Numbered from the stretch's first letter, positions 7,736-16,409 are shown. The stretch is 33,504 nt of DNA from an uncultured Collinsella sp. (GCA_900545555.1 UQZI01000014.1:1-33504), one strand, 5' to 3'. Notes: generated by a model not told the origin, from the letters alone. Numbers and translations: made by a program.

Positions 7736-8218
7736 ATGGCAGAACCCAACATTCTTCTTACCCGCATCGATAACCGACTGGTTCATGGTCAGGTTGCCAC
7801 CCAGTGGAACTCCACCCTGGGCTCCAACCTCATCCTCGTCGCCAACGACGACGTGGCGTCCAACACCATGCGCCAGAACCTCATGAAGATGGCCGCTCCC
7901 GCCGGCGTCGCTACGCGTTTCTTCTCTCTGCAGAAGACCATCGACGTCATTGGCAAGGCGAGCCCGCGCCAGAAGATCTTCATCGTGGCCGAAACACCGG
8001 AAGACGTGCTTACGCTCGTCAAGGGCGGTGTGCCTATAAAGAAGGTAAACATCGGCAACATGCACATGTCGGAAGGAAAGCGCCAAGTCGCCACCTCCGT
8101 CGCAGTTAACGACGAGGATGTCGCTGCGTTTAAAGAGCTGCAGGAATTGGGGGTGGAGTTGGAGATCAGGCGCGTTCCGAGCACGCCTGTTGAGGACACG
8201 AGCAAGCTCTTCTCGTAA
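7736..8218 (+). CDS. PTS mannose-family IIB component
   Basis: 160-residue cytoplasmic IIB that transfers phosphate from IIA to the incoming sugar. The active-site histidine is His17 in LLTRIDNRLVHGQVATQW. Other family segments are NLILVANDDVASN, KMAAPAGVATRFFSLQKTIDVI and LVKGGVPIKKVNIGNMHMSEGKRQV. AAAGGAAG precedes ATG 7736. It is separated by 90 bp from IIC, a gap that holds a small hairpin (8236-8255, GTCAGG/CCTGAC), which could tune relative expression. It is AgaV-like by context. A same-length paralog without the active-site histidine lies at 18602. Confidence 0.93.
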   Translation: MAEPNILLTRIDNRLVHGQVATQWNSTLGSNLILVANDDVASNTMRQNLMKMAAPAGVATRFFSLQKTIDVIGKASPRQKIFIVAETPEDVLTLVKGGVPIKKVNIGNMHMSEGKRQVATSVAVNDEDVAAFKELQELGVELEIRRVPSTPVEDTSKLFS

Positions 8219-8308
8219 TCCTCGTGATCCACGATGTCAGGAGTGAAACCCTGACGTTCTGTACGTGATATCCAAAGTGCGTACATTCATTTTGAAAGGA
8301 GGAGCAAG

Positions 8309-9109
8309 ATGGAATACTCGATCATCCAGATCGCTCTGGTCTTCGTCGTCACGTTCATCGCGGCAATCGACCAGTTTGACTTCCTCGAGTCTCTCTATCA
8401 GCCCATCGTCACCGGCGCCGTCATCGGTCTTATCCTTGGCGACCTCAACACCGGTCTTCTCGTGGGTGGTACTTATCAGCTCATGACGATCGGCAACATG
8501 CCGATCGGAGGCGCTCAGCCGCCTAACGCCGTCATTGGCGGCATCATGGCAGCCATTCTCGCTATCGCTACGGGTCTCGAGCCCAACGCGGCAGTCGGCC
8601 TTGCCATTCCGTTCGCTCTGCTTGGTCAGCTCGGCGTTACCCTGGTCTTCACGCTTATGTCCCCGCTTATGTCCACGGCCGATAACATGGCTCATAACGC
8701 GGACACCAAGGGCATCGAGCGCCTGAACTACTTCGCCATGGCTCTGCTCGGCCTGATCTTCGCTGTCGTCGTCACCCTGTTCTTCATCGCTGGCGCTACC
8801 ATTGGTCAGACCATCGCTTCCGCCATCCCGACTTGGCTGCAGACCGGTCTGTCCGCTGCAGGCGGCATGATGCGCTTCGTCGGCTTCGCCGTCCTGCTCA
8901 AGGTTATGATGAACCGCGATATGTGGGGCTTCTTCCTCATGGGCTTTGGCCTCGCGCTCATCACCGTTGCCAACGATTCTCTGGCAACCCCTGCTCTGCT
9001 CATCCTCGCTCTCATCGGCTTCGGCATCGCTTTCTGGGACTTCCAGCAGCAGACCGAGCTGAAGGGTGCAGCTGTTTCTGACGGAGGTGACTTCGAAGAT
9101 GGCATCTAA
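8309..9109 (+). CDS. PTS mannose-family IIC component
   Basis: 266-residue polytopic membrane protein forming, with IID, the sugar channel of a mannose-family PTS. Hydrophobic helices run through the whole length. Diagnostic segments are IAAIDQFDFLESLYQPIVTGAVIGLILGDLNTGLLVGGTYQLM, GNMPIGGAQPPNAVIGGIMAAILAI and the C-terminal WDFQQQTELKG. The ribosome site AAAGGAGGAGC is strong. The IID start codon lies inside its last codons (11-bp overlap), so the two are translationally coupled. Substrate is inferred from context only. Confidence 0.92.
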   Translation: MEYSIIQIALVFVVTFIAAIDQFDFLESLYQPIVTGAVIGLILGDLNTGLLVGGTYQLMTIGNMPIGGAQPPNAVIGGIMAAILAIATGLEPNAAVGLAIPFALLGQLGVTLVFTLMSPLMSTADNMAHNADTKGIERLNYFAMALLGLIFAVVVTLFFIAGATIGQTIASAIPTWLQTGLSAAGGMMRFVGFAVLLKVMMNRDMWGFFLMGFGLALITVANDSLATPALLILALIGFGIAFWDFQQQTELKGAAVSDGGDFEDGI

Positions 9110-10181
9110 TGAGTATGTAATCCCGGAGCACTACGAGGATCTCACTCCTGCTCCGCAGCTCGACCAGAAGACCCTCAACAAGATGGCTTGGCGCTCCTGC
9201 TTCCTGCAGGCCTCGTTCAACTACGAGCGTATGCAGGCCGCTGGCTGGCTCTACTCCATCATCCCCGGTCTGGAGAAGATCCACACCAACAAGAACGACC
9301 TCGCGGCTTCCATGAGCCACAACCTGGAGTTCTTCAACACCCACCCGTTCCTTGTCACCTTTGTTATGGGCATCGTGCTTTCGCTCGAGCAGAACAAGGT
9401 TGACATCCCCACGATCCGCGCCGTCCGCGTCGCCGCAATGGGCCCGCTCGGTGGTATCGGTGACGCCCTGTTCTGGCTGACGCTCGTGCCTATCACGGCC
9501 GGCATCACCTCTAACATGGCCATCAACGGCAACGCCGCTGCACCGATCATCTTCCTGGTGATCTTCAACGTCGTCCAGTTCGCTCTGCGCTTCTGGCTCA
9601 TGAACTGGTCCTACAAGCTTGGCACCAGCGCTATTGACGCTCTGACCGCCAACATGCAGGCCTTCACGCGTGCCGCTTCCATCATGGGCGTCTTCGTCGT
9701 CGGTTGCCTGGTCGTCACCATGGGTGGCACCCAGATCAACCTCCAGATCCCCAACGGCACCACCCGTGGTCTCTCCGCTACTACCGTGATCGTCTCCGAG
9801 AAGGAGGCCGAGAACTTCACCGGTATGGAGGGCATCGATACCGAGACCGCTGAGGCCGGTACCATCGCCATGACCGATAAGGACGGCAACGCCCTTACCG
9901 CTTCCGATGCCGACGGCAACGCTGTCGAGTGCGGCGTCACCGATCTGGGTAACGGCATGGAGTCCGTGACCTACGGCACCGTTACCGAGGATCCGGTCAA
10001 CTTCTCTGTTGCCGACACCCTCAACACCATCGTCCCGAAGCTCGTCCCGCTTATGCTTACGCTGCTGCTTTACTACATGTTCGCTAAGCACAGCTGGACC
10101 CCGACCAAGGGCATTCTCCTGCTCTTCGTCCTTGGCATCCTGGGCGCTGGCCCGCTTGGTCTCTGGCCGAGCATCTGGTAA
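9099..10181 (+). CDS. PTS mannose-family IID component with enlarged loop
   Basis: 360 residues from ATG 9099 (GGAGGTGA lies 8 bp upstream; the in-frame start at 9066 lies within IIC and lacks support). Typical IID features are present: NKMAWRSCFLQASFNYERMQAAGWLYSIIPGLEKI, then VTFVMGIVLSLEQ, the AAMGPLGGIGDALFWLTLVPI region, and a C-terminal pair of helices (KLVPLMLTLLLYYMFAKHSWTPTKGILLLFVLGILGAG). Most family members are about 270-300 residues. The extra length is a hydrophilic, Asp/Thr/Glu-rich insert of about 70 residues at positions 220-300, between the two C-terminal membrane segments. A strong terminator follows at 10248. Confidence 0.9.
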   Translation: MASNEYVIPEHYEDLTPAPQLDQKTLNKMAWRSCFLQASFNYERMQAAGWLYSIIPGLEKIHTNKNDLAASMSHNLEFFNTHPFLVTFVMGIVLSLEQNKVDIPTIRAVRVAAMGPLGGIGDALFWLTLVPITAGITSNMAINGNAAAPIIFLVIFNVVQFALRFWLMNWSYKLGTSAIDALTANMQAFTRAASIMGVFVVGCLVVTMGGTQINLQIPNGTTRGLSATTVIVSEKEAENFTGMEGIDTETAEAGTIAMTDKDGNALTASDADGNAVECGVTDLGNGMESVTYGTVTEDPVNFSVADTLNTIVPKLVPLMLTLLLYYMFAKHSWTPTKGILLLFVLGILGAGPLGLWPSIW

Positions 10182-10247
10182 GGCTCTAGCTTGAGGGGTG
10201 TGTCCCTACGCGGCTCACACCCCGACCCCTTAAGCCATGTGTATGTT

Positions 10248-10281
10248 AAAAGCCGCGTGCTCGAAAGAGCGCGCGGCTTTT
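10248..10281 (+). terminator. Intrinsic terminator of the PTS operon
   Basis: AAAAGCCGCGTGCTC (10248-10262) pairs with GAGCGCGCGGCTTTT (10267-10281) around a GAAA tetraloop, with one G-U pair, and is followed by GTTTTCTTG. Confidence 0.9.
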
Positions 10282-10366
10282 GTTTTCTTGATGAGTCGGG
10301 TGTTGCAGACAGATAATTCTTAACACCCTAGGTAGTTAGCCGAATTCGAGCAAAAGGGAGGATAGG

Positions 10367-11098
10367 ATGGCGATCGGAGCGCGTAAGCAGCCGCTGTACG
10401 ATCAGTTGGTCGATATTCTGACCGAAAAGATTGACCATGAATATCGCGCCGGTGACATGATTCCTTCCGAGCGCGAACTTTCGGAGCGCTATGGTCTCTC
10501 GCGCACTACGGTACGCCTGGCTCTGCAGGAACTGGAGCGTTTAGGACTGGTGGTTCGGCAGCACGGTCGCGGTACCTTTGTGACCGACCGTTCGGCAAAA
10601 GCAACCAATCTTATGCAGTCCTACAGCTTTACCGAGCAGATGCGCGCGATGGGTCGAGAACCCGAGACCACGATTCTCGAGTTTTGCGAGATGGAGGCCG
10701 ATAAGAATCTGGCCGAGCATATGGGATTGCGCATCGGTGATCGCATTTTTAAGCTCAAGCGCCTTCGTTCTGCCGACAACATGCCCATGATGGTCGAACG
10801 CAGCTATCTACCGGTTCGTCAATTTCTGTCCCTAAAGCGACCGCTGCTGGAGCGTAAGCCGCTTTACGATGTGATTGAGCAGGACTTTCAGCAAAAGATT
10901 CGCGTGGCCGAAGAGGAGTTCTATGCGAGCATAGCCCGTCCCACCGACGCCCACCTTTTGGGAATTGTCGAGGGCTCGCCTGTGCTCGATTTGGTCAGGA
11001 CTACGTATAACGAGTCAAACGAGGTAGTGGAGTACACACTCTCGGTTGCTCGTGCCGATCAGTTTAAATACAAGGTTTACCACCAGCGCAGCAACTAG
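10367..11098 (+). CDS. GntR-family regulator, HutC/NagR (DasR) type
   Basis: 243-residue transcription factor. The N-terminal winged helix-turn-helix (PLYDQLVDILTEKIDHEYRAGDMIPSERELSERYGLSRTTVRLALQELERLGLVVRQHGRGTFV, residues about 8-70) is followed by a UTRA-type effector domain (SYSFTEQMRAMGREPETTILEFCEMEADKNLAEHMGL through VVEYTLSVARADQFKYKVYHQR). The NagR/DasR group senses phosphorylated amino sugars and binds TGGT-N4-ACCA. Exactly such sites lie upstream of the adjacent PTS operon (6846) and agaS (11139), so it most likely represses both. GGGAGGAT precedes ATG 10367. It is transcribed separately from the PTS, after the terminator at 10248. Confidence 0.92.
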   Translation: MAIGARKQPLYDQLVDILTEKIDHEYRAGDMIPSERELSERYGLSRTTVRLALQELERLGLVVRQHGRGTFVTDRSAKATNLMQSYSFTEQMRAMGREPETTILEFCEMEADKNLAEHMGLRIGDRIFKLKRLRSADNMPMMVERSYLPVRQFLSLKRPLLERKPLYDVIEQDFQQKIRVAEEEFYASIARPTDAHLLGIVEGSPVLDLVRTTYNESNEVVEYTLSVARADQFKYKVYHQRSN

Positions 11099-11137
11099 TG
11101 CTCGCATCGTTTCCATATGGTGATTCTTTGCATTTAA

Positions 11138-11173
11138 CTGGTTACTACCAGATAACCAACCGAAGTGTATAAT
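11138..11173 (+). promoter_or_regulatory. agaS promoter with overlapping GntR operator
   Basis: A consensus -10 TATAAT with an upstream TG lies at 11168-11173. Its -35 position (about 11145-11150) is poor and is covered by the perfect palindrome CTGGT-TACT-ACCAG (11138-11151). TAACCA (11153-11158) forms a further inverted match with TGGTTA (11139-11144). A repressor bound here would exclude RNA polymerase. Confidence 0.75.
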
Positions 11174-11212
11174 TGCACGTCAGAGGATTACTTCTAGAGA
11201 GAGGTATTAAAA

Positions 11213-12379
11213 ATGTTCGAGAAGAGTGTCGAGGAGCTCACCGAGCTCGGCGCCCAGATCACCACGGCCGAGATTGCCCAGCAGCCCGAGCTTTGGCGTG
11301 ATACGCTCAACATCTATCGCGAGAACAAGGAGGCCATCGAGGCCTTTCTGGCCGAGGCCCGCGCTATGGGCGAGGGTCGTCTGTCCGTTGTCTTCACCGG
11401 TGCCGGTACATCTGACTACGTTGGCGATACCTGCGCCCCGTACCTGCGTCACGCTGGCAACACTGATCTCTACGACTTTAAGCCCATCGCCACGACCGAC
11501 ATCGTGAGCGCCCCGCGCGACTTCCTGCGCGCCGAGGATCCCACGCTCGTGGTTTCCTTTGCCCGCTCTGGCAACAGCCCCGAGAGCCTTGCCGCCGTTG
11601 CCGTTGCCAAGGAGCTCGTCCACAACGTCAAGTTCCTCAACATCACCTGCGCTCCCGAGGGCAAGCTCGCCGTCGAGTCCGCCGATGATCCCAATGCGCT
11701 GACGCTGCTCATCCCGCGCGCCAACGACAAGGGCTTCGCCATGACCGGTTCCTACACCTGCATGACCCTGCTCTCCACCCTTATTTTCGACACTGCCTCT
11801 GACGAGCAGAAGGCCGAGTGGGTCGAGACCATCGCCAAGATGGGCGAGGAGGTTATCGCTCGCGAGTCCGAGGTTGCCGATTACCTCGCTGGCGACTTCA
11901 ACCGCGTGACCTACTTGGGTTCTGGCTCCTTCGGTGGCCTTGCCCAGGAGAGCCAGCTCAAGATCCTCGAGCTCGCTCACGGTCTGGTTGCCACTTCTTA
12001 CGACACCTCCATGGGCTATCGTCACGGACCCAAGTCCTTCGTCGACGATAAGACGCTCGTCTTTGTGTTCGTCAACAACGACGCCTACACCCGTCAGTAC
12101 GACATCGACATCCTCAACGAGATCGGTGGCGACAAGATCGCTCAGCACACCGTTGCCGTTCAGCAGGATGGCGCTACCGTCTACGAGGGCGAGTCCTTCA
12201 CCTTTAAGGGCTACGAGGCGCTTCCCGAGGGCTACCTTGCCCTGCCGTTCGTGATGTTTGCCCAGGCTATCAGCCTGCTCAACTCCGTGCGCGTGGGCAA
12301 CACGCCCGATACGCCGAGCCCCACCGGCACGGTCAACCGCGTGGTTAAGGGCGTGACGATTCACCCCTTCACCGCTTAA
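11213..12379 (+). CDS. agaS: AgaS-type SIS-domain sugar-phosphate isomerase/deaminase
   Basis: 388 residues, matching AgaS (galactosamine-6-phosphate deaminase/isomerase), which converts galactosamine-6-phosphate to tagatose-6-phosphate and ammonia. It has two SIS domains: the first with VVFTGAGTSDYVGD and LVVSFARSGNSPESLAAV, the second with VTYLGSGSFGGLAQESQLKILELAHGLVATSYDTSMGYRHGPKSFVDDKTLVF. The latter contains the Gly-rich turn and the substrate-binding Glu/His region of glucosamine-6-P synthase-like isomerases. The start has AGAGAGGT upstream and sits 40 bp after the TATAAT box. The product feeds LacC (15425). NagA downstream would supply the deacetylated substrate. Confidence 0.9.
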   Translation: MFEKSVEELTELGAQITTAEIAQQPELWRDTLNIYRENKEAIEAFLAEARAMGEGRLSVVFTGAGTSDYVGDTCAPYLRHAGNTDLYDFKPIATTDIVSAPRDFLRAEDPTLVVSFARSGNSPESLAAVAVAKELVHNVKFLNITCAPEGKLAVESADDPNALTLLIPRANDKGFAMTGSYTCMTLLSTLIFDTASDEQKAEWVETIAKMGEEVIARESEVADYLAGDFNRVTYLGSGSFGGLAQESQLKILELAHGLVATSYDTSMGYRHGPKSFVDDKTLVFVFVNNDAYTRQYDIDILNEIGGDKIAQHTVAVQQDGATVYEGESFTFKGYEALPEGYLALPFVMFAQAISLLNSVRVGNTPDTPSPTGTVNRVVKGVTIHPFTA

Positions 12380-12397
12380 TCGCGTCCCCCTGTAAGG

Positions 12398-12429
12398 GCG
12401 CCCGTCCGCTCATAACGGCGGGCGGGCGC
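12398..12429 (+). terminator. Intrinsic terminator of agaS
   Basis: GCGCCCGTCCGC (12398-12409) pairs with GCGGGCGGGCGC (12418-12429), with one G-U pair and an 8-base loop, followed by TTTTTGTTTTT. Confidence 0.9.
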
Positions 12430-12497
12430 TTTTTGTTTTTACATGGACCGGGTATAAGCATTACCACAGTCAACTGCTTTAGAAGCAAGGAGTGCAT

Positions 12498-13667
12498 ATG
12501 AGCACGTACGCAATTAAGGCTGACAAGTTCTTCTTGCCGGCAGGCCCGCAACTGGGCGGCTATCTTATGGTCGAGGATGGCGTTTTTGGTGCCTGGCAGG
12601 CCGACGAGCCCTCTTGCGAGATTAAGGACTACACGGGATCGTGGATCGCACCGGGTATGGTCGATACTCACATCCATGGCTTCTACAACCACTCAACTAC
12701 CGATAACGATCCCGAGGGCATCGATATCAGCTCAACCGAGCTCGCCCGTCGCGGTACCACCAGCTGGCTGCCCACGACGTTCACCGATGGCGTCGAACAG
12801 ATCAAGGACGCCTGCGCTGCTATCGCCAAGGCGGACGAGGGCCGCGGCCCCGACTTCTGCGGTGCCCGCATTCAGGGCATCTACCTGGAGGGCCCCTTCT
12901 TTACCATGAAGCACGTGGGCGCGCAGAACCCCGCTTACCTGATTGACACCTCCGAGGAGGTTTTCGACCAGTGGCAGGAGGCTGCGGGCGGTCGCATCGT
13001 TAAGAGCGCCATGGCCGCCGAGCGCGACGGTGCCGCTGCTTATGCGGCTGCTCTGAACGCCAAGGGTGTGGTGACCAGTATCGGTCACTCCGACGCCACC
13101 TACGATGAGTGCATCGCCGCCATCAACGCCGGTGCCAGCTGCTTTACGCATACCTATAACGGCCAGCGCGGGCTGCATCACCGTGAGCCCGGTGTCGTGG
13201 GTGCTGCCATGTCCACGCTCGAGACCTACGCCGAGATCATCTGTGACGGCAAGCACGTAAACCCTGCCGCCATCAAGGCGCTGCTGCAGGCAAAGGGCTG
13301 GCAGCACACGGTGCTCATCACCGACTGCCTGGGTTGCGGCGGCATGCCCGAGGGCAGCTACACCAGTGGCGGCATGGACGTCATCATGAAGGACAACCTG
13401 TGCTGGCTCGCCGACGGCAAGAGCATTGCCGGCTCGGTGCTCACGCTTGCCCAGGGCGTCAAGAACATCGTCGACTGGGGCATCGCCAGCGCCGATATCG
13501 CCATTCGCATGGCAACTGAGGTGCCGGCACGCTCCGCGCACATCGAGGATAAGTGCGGCAGCATCATGCCGGGTCGCGACGCCGACTTTGTCGTGTTCGA
13601 CCATGAGCTCACCCTCATCGAGACGTATGTTGGCGGCCAGAGCGTCGGCAACGCCTTTACCGAGTAA
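12498..13667 (+). CDS. nagA: N-acetylglucosamine-6-phosphate / N-acetylgalactosamine-6-phosphate deacetylase
   Basis: 389 residues from ATG 12498; AAGGAG ends 5 bp upstream, whereas GTG 12492 overlaps that ribosome site. It is an amidohydrolase that removes acetate from GlcNAc-6-P or GalNAc-6-P. Metal and catalytic residues are visible: DTHIHG (His58, His60), the YLEGPFF glutamate, GHSDAT and FTHTYN histidines, and the TDCLGCGG aspartate. The C-terminus has the usual GSIMPGRDADFVVFD and a TYVGG segment. Next to agaS and the NagR-like regulator, it may act on GalNAc-6-P (AgaA role); sequence alone does not settle this. A diverged copy of its last 40 codons is found at 16410. Confidence 0.92.
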   Translation: MSTYAIKADKFFLPAGPQLGGYLMVEDGVFGAWQADEPSCEIKDYTGSWIAPGMVDTHIHGFYNHSTTDNDPEGIDISSTELARRGTTSWLPTTFTDGVEQIKDACAAIAKADEGRGPDFCGARIQGIYLEGPFFTMKHVGAQNPAYLIDTSEEVFDQWQEAAGGRIVKSAMAAERDGAAAYAAALNAKGVVTSIGHSDATYDECIAAINAGASCFTHTYNGQRGLHHREPGVVGAAMSTLETYAEIICDGKHVNPAAIKALLQAKGWQHTVLITDCLGCGGMPEGSYTSGGMDVIMKDNLCWLADGKSIAGSVLTLAQGVKNIVDWGIASADIAIRMATEVPARSAHIEDKCGSIMPGRDADFVVFDHELTLIETYVGGQSVGNAFTE

Positions 13668-13680
13668 CGATAGAAAAAGA

Positions 13681-13710
13681 CGGCGGGCCCGAATCTGCTC
13701 GGACCCGCCG
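13681..13710. terminator. Hairpin between nagA and the flavodoxin gene
   Basis: CGGCGGGCCCGA (13681-13692) pairs with TCGGACCCGCCG (13699-13710), with one mismatch and a 6-base loop. On the minus strand the hairpin is followed by TCTTTTTC, so it is best as the flavodoxin terminator and may also serve nagA. Confidence 0.78.
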
Positions 13711-13742
13711 CATGGGTTAAACGCTCAAAAGCACCTTCACAG

Positions 13743-14327
13743 TTACAGCTTGTTAGCGATCTTCTTTGCCGTGCGCTTAACGCCGGCCACCAGTCCTCCT
13801 GCAGGATGCTCCTTCTCGTAGGCTAGGCGCTTCTCGCGCTTGGCGTACTCCTCGACGATGATGTCGCCATACTCGTCTTCGATCTTGTCGAAGAAGTCAA
13901 CGGCGCCCTTAATTTCCTCAGCGGTCGGGTGTCCCTTTTGGACACCGCCGGTGAGCTTGAACGGCCCCCACGTATCAAAACCGGGGCAGCCGTAGACACC
14001 CATAAAGATGGCCTGCCTCATGCGGCAGATGCCATCGATATCCTTGCCGTACCACTTGTTTTTGCCACCGTAGGTCATAAGGCCAAACACCTTATCCTGC
14101 GGCTGCAGCACGTTCGTGAGCACGCGCGCCATATCTTTGTCGATCTCGGAGTAATAAATGCCCGTGGCGACGCCGATCAGATGGTATTCGTGCAGGTCGG
14201 GGTACTCGTTTTTACCGAGTGACTTCACGTCGAGGGTATCGATTTCGGGGTGCGCCTCGACGATGGCGTCCACGAGCTTTTTCGTATTGCCGTGGTGGCG
14301 TGAGGCATAAAGGATGATGGTTCGCAT
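13743..14327 (-). CDS. Flavodoxin family protein
   Basis: 194 residues from ATG 14327 (AAAGG lies upstream). The frame stays open far upstream, but that part is antisense to the gene at 14484 and is not coding. The N-terminal FMN phosphate loop TIILYASRHHGNTKKLVDAI, the GVATGIYYSEIDKDM segment and the second flavin loop MTYGGKNKWYGKDIDG are flavodoxin-like. A C-terminal basic extension (AGGLVAGVKRTAKKIANKL) may contact membrane or nucleic acid. It would carry electrons as a small FMN protein; redox partners are not evident. It is convergent with nagA and divergent from the mutarotase gene. Confidence 0.82.
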   Translation of the reverse strand: MRTIILYASRHHGNTKKLVDAIVEAHPEIDTLDVKSLGKNEYPDLHEYHLIGVATGIYYSEIDKDMARVLTNVLQPQDKVFGLMTYGGKNKWYGKDIDGICRMRQAIFMGVYGCPGFDTWGPFKLTGGVQKGHPTAEEIKGAVDFFDKIEDEYGDIIVEEYAKREKRLAYEKEHPAGGLVAGVKRTAKKIANKL

Positions 14328-14483
14328 AAGAAGGCCTTTCAGCTGTAATTGCATCAATGTCTGTATGGTACCCCGTTGCATGGCTGGGATACCGGACGCA
14401 TCGATGAACGTGCGGGTTTGTCCTTTGGTCAGGGCCGAGACGGGTTCTTGCGAGCAAAAAGCAGTTGTTCGAAAGGATGGGCA

Positions 14484-15365
14484 ATGGAATACGCTCTCTC
14501 CAACGATTCGATTTCTATTAAGGTGTCTACAGCCGGCGGCTCGTTTACCTCGATTGAGGCCGACGGTCGCGAGTATTTGTGGCAGGGCGATCCCGCCGTG
14601 TGGTCCGGCCAGGCACCGATTTGCTTCCCGATTTGCGGAGGCCTGCGCGATGGCAGCGCCATGACGTTCGCCGGGCATCATGTGAAGCTCGCCCGCCACG
14701 GGTTTGCGCGCAAGCAGGAGTGGAAGCTGCTGAGCCAAGGCGAGAACGAGCTGGCGATGTGCCTGGCTTCGGAGGATAACGCGGCACTGCTGAGCGATTA
14801 TCCCTATCCGTTTAAGCTCGTCGCCCGCTATACGCTCGAGGACGCTGCCGTGCGCGTTTCCTATGAGGTGACCAACGAGGGCACCGAGGACATGCCGTTC
14901 TTTATCGGTGGACACCCCGGCTTTAGGTGCCCGCTCGATGAGGGCGAGGTCTATACGGACTACGAGCTGCGCTTTGAGAAGGACGAGGCTGCGGAGCTCT
15001 GCACCGCCGTTCCATCGACTGGCTTGATTGATGTGGACAGGCGCTCCAAGAACCCCATGGTGGGAAAGACGCTGCCTTTGTCGCATGAGCTCTTCGATTT
15101 TGCGGAGACCATCTTTGACGTGCTCGAGAGCCGTCAGGTCACGCTTTCCAAAAAAGGCGAGGACAAGGGCGTTCGCCTGAGCTTTGAGGGCTTCCCGTAC
15201 CTCATTGTGTGGAGCAAGCCCGAGGGTGATTTTGTGGCAGTTGAACCCTGGGGCGGCCTCTCGACCTGTTCCGATGAGGATGACGTGCTTGAGCACAAGC
15301 GCGGCTGCCTTATCGCCAAGCCCAAGGAGACCGTCGTTCGCTCGTTCGCGATTGAGATCCTGTAA
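14484..15365 (+). CDS. LacX-like aldose 1-epimerase family protein
   Basis: 293 residues from ATG 14484 (GAAAGGA upstream). The open frame extends 45 codons further but lacks family similarity there. It is a galactose-mutarotase-fold protein of the LacX/YphB type: AGGSFTSIEADGREYLWQGDPAVWSGQAPICFPICGGLRDG, LARHGFARKQEWKLL, VSYEVTNEGTEDMPFFIGGHPGFRCPLDEGE and VAVEPWGGLSTCSDEDD carry the usual Arg, His and Glu residues of the active cleft. LacX proteins accompany tagatose-6-phosphate pathway genes, and this one precedes lacC by 59 bp. The exact sugar is unproven. A close paralog begins at 33065. Confidence 0.85.
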   Translation: MEYALSNDSISIKVSTAGGSFTSIEADGREYLWQGDPAVWSGQAPICFPICGGLRDGSAMTFAGHHVKLARHGFARKQEWKLLSQGENELAMCLASEDNAALLSDYPYPFKLVARYTLEDAAVRVSYEVTNEGTEDMPFFIGGHPGFRCPLDEGEVYTDYELRFEKDEAAELCTAVPSTGLIDVDRRSKNPMVGKTLPLSHELFDFAETIFDVLESRQVTLSKKGEDKGVRLSFEGFPYLIVWSKPEGDFVAVEPWGGLSTCSDEDDVLEHKRGCLIAKPKETVVRSFAIEIL

Positions 15366-15424
15366 TTCCGTTTTGTCGACTCGTATCGCGAGGCATAAGG
15401 AGCCTGCGAGATAAGGAGCTAAAA

Positions 15425-16360
15425 ATGATCCTCACCGTTACGATGAACCCGTCTGTCGATACGCGCTATCAGCTCGATGAGCTCATTATCGACGACGTCA
15501 ACCGTGTGACGCCCGAAAAGACCGCCGGCGGTAAGGGCCTCAACGTGGCCCGTGTACTGGGTCAGCTGGGCGACGACGTTGTGGCGACTGGTCTGCTCGG
15601 CGGCCACATGGGCGCCTATATGGCCGAGCTCATGGATGCCAACGGCATTAAGAATGATTTTGTACCCATCAAGGGCGAGACTCGCATTTGCCTCAACATC
15701 CTCCACGCCGGCAACCAGACCGAGCTGCTCGAGAGCGGCCCGACAATTGCCCCCGAGGAGCTCGATGCCTTTACCGCCAAGTTTACCGAGCTTGCGAGCA
15801 AGGCCGCTGTCGTTACCATCTCGGGTTCGCTGCCCCGCGGTGTCGAGGCGGACTACTACGCCAAGATCACGGGCATTGCCGAGAACGCCGGTGCCAAGGT
15901 GCTGCTCGATACCTCGGGTGCTTCGCTCGAGGCAGCCCTTAAGTCCGAGGTCAAGCCCGAGCTGGTCAAGCCTAACCTGACCGAGATCAACGGCCTTCTG
16001 GGCACGAGCTTTACCACCGACGATGTGGACGAGCTCCGCGCCGCGCTCGCCTCTGACGCCCGCTTCTCCGATATCCCCTGGGTCGTCGTTTCCATGGGCG
16101 CTGCCGGTTCCGTGGGCTTCCACAATGGCCGTGCGTTCCGCGCGAAGACGCCCGATATCCCTGCCGTTAACGCCACGGGCTCTGGCGATTCGACCATTGC
16201 CGGCTTCGCACATGCGATTGCTGCCGGCGCCGACGACGAGACGGTGCTGCGTACCGCCAACACCTGCGGCAAGCTCAATGCCATGGATCCCATGACCGGT
16301 CATCTGGTCATGGACCGTTGGGACGAGGTCTACAACGGCGTTGTCGTGACCGAGCTGTAG
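15425..16360 (+). CDS. lacC: Tagatose-6-phosphate kinase (PfkB family, LacC)
   Basis: 311 residues, the usual LacC/FruK length; it phosphorylates tagatose-6-phosphate to tagatose-1,6-bisphosphate. PfkB signatures are the N-terminal LTVTMNPSVDTRYQLDEL, the TAGGKGLNVARVLGQLG substrate loop, SGSLPRGVEADYY, KPNLTEINGLLG, and the C-terminal anion hole NATGSGDSTIAGFAHAIA with the catalytic Asp. The GSGDST form favours LacC over fructose-1-phosphate kinase, but 1-phosphofructokinase cannot be excluded. AAGGAG precedes ATG 15425. It would consume the product of LacAB and AgaS, linking the lactose and amino-sugar routes; the next-step aldolase is not in the window. Confidence 0.87.
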   Translation: MILTVTMNPSVDTRYQLDELIIDDVNRVTPEKTAGGKGLNVARVLGQLGDDVVATGLLGGHMGAYMAELMDANGIKNDFVPIKGETRICLNILHAGNQTELLESGPTIAPEELDAFTAKFTELASKAAVVTISGSLPRGVEADYYAKITGIAENAGAKVLLDTSGASLEAALKSEVKPELVKPNLTEINGLLGTSFTTDDVDELRAALASDARFSDIPWVVVSMGAAGSVGFHNGRAFRAKTPDIPAVNATGSGDSTIAGFAHAIAAGADDETVLRTANTCGKLNAMDPMTGHLVMDRWDEVYNGVVVTEL

Positions 16361-16409
16361 GAGCTTGGGCGTCGGCCCCGGCATCGGTTGCTTGCTTGTG
16401 GTTAGAGAT

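Noticed and set aside
14328..15296. Upstream extension of the minus-strand flavodoxin frame
   Set aside because: It lies antisense to the LacX-like gene and lacks flavodoxin similarity; the flavodoxin begins at ATG 14327 with a ribosome site.
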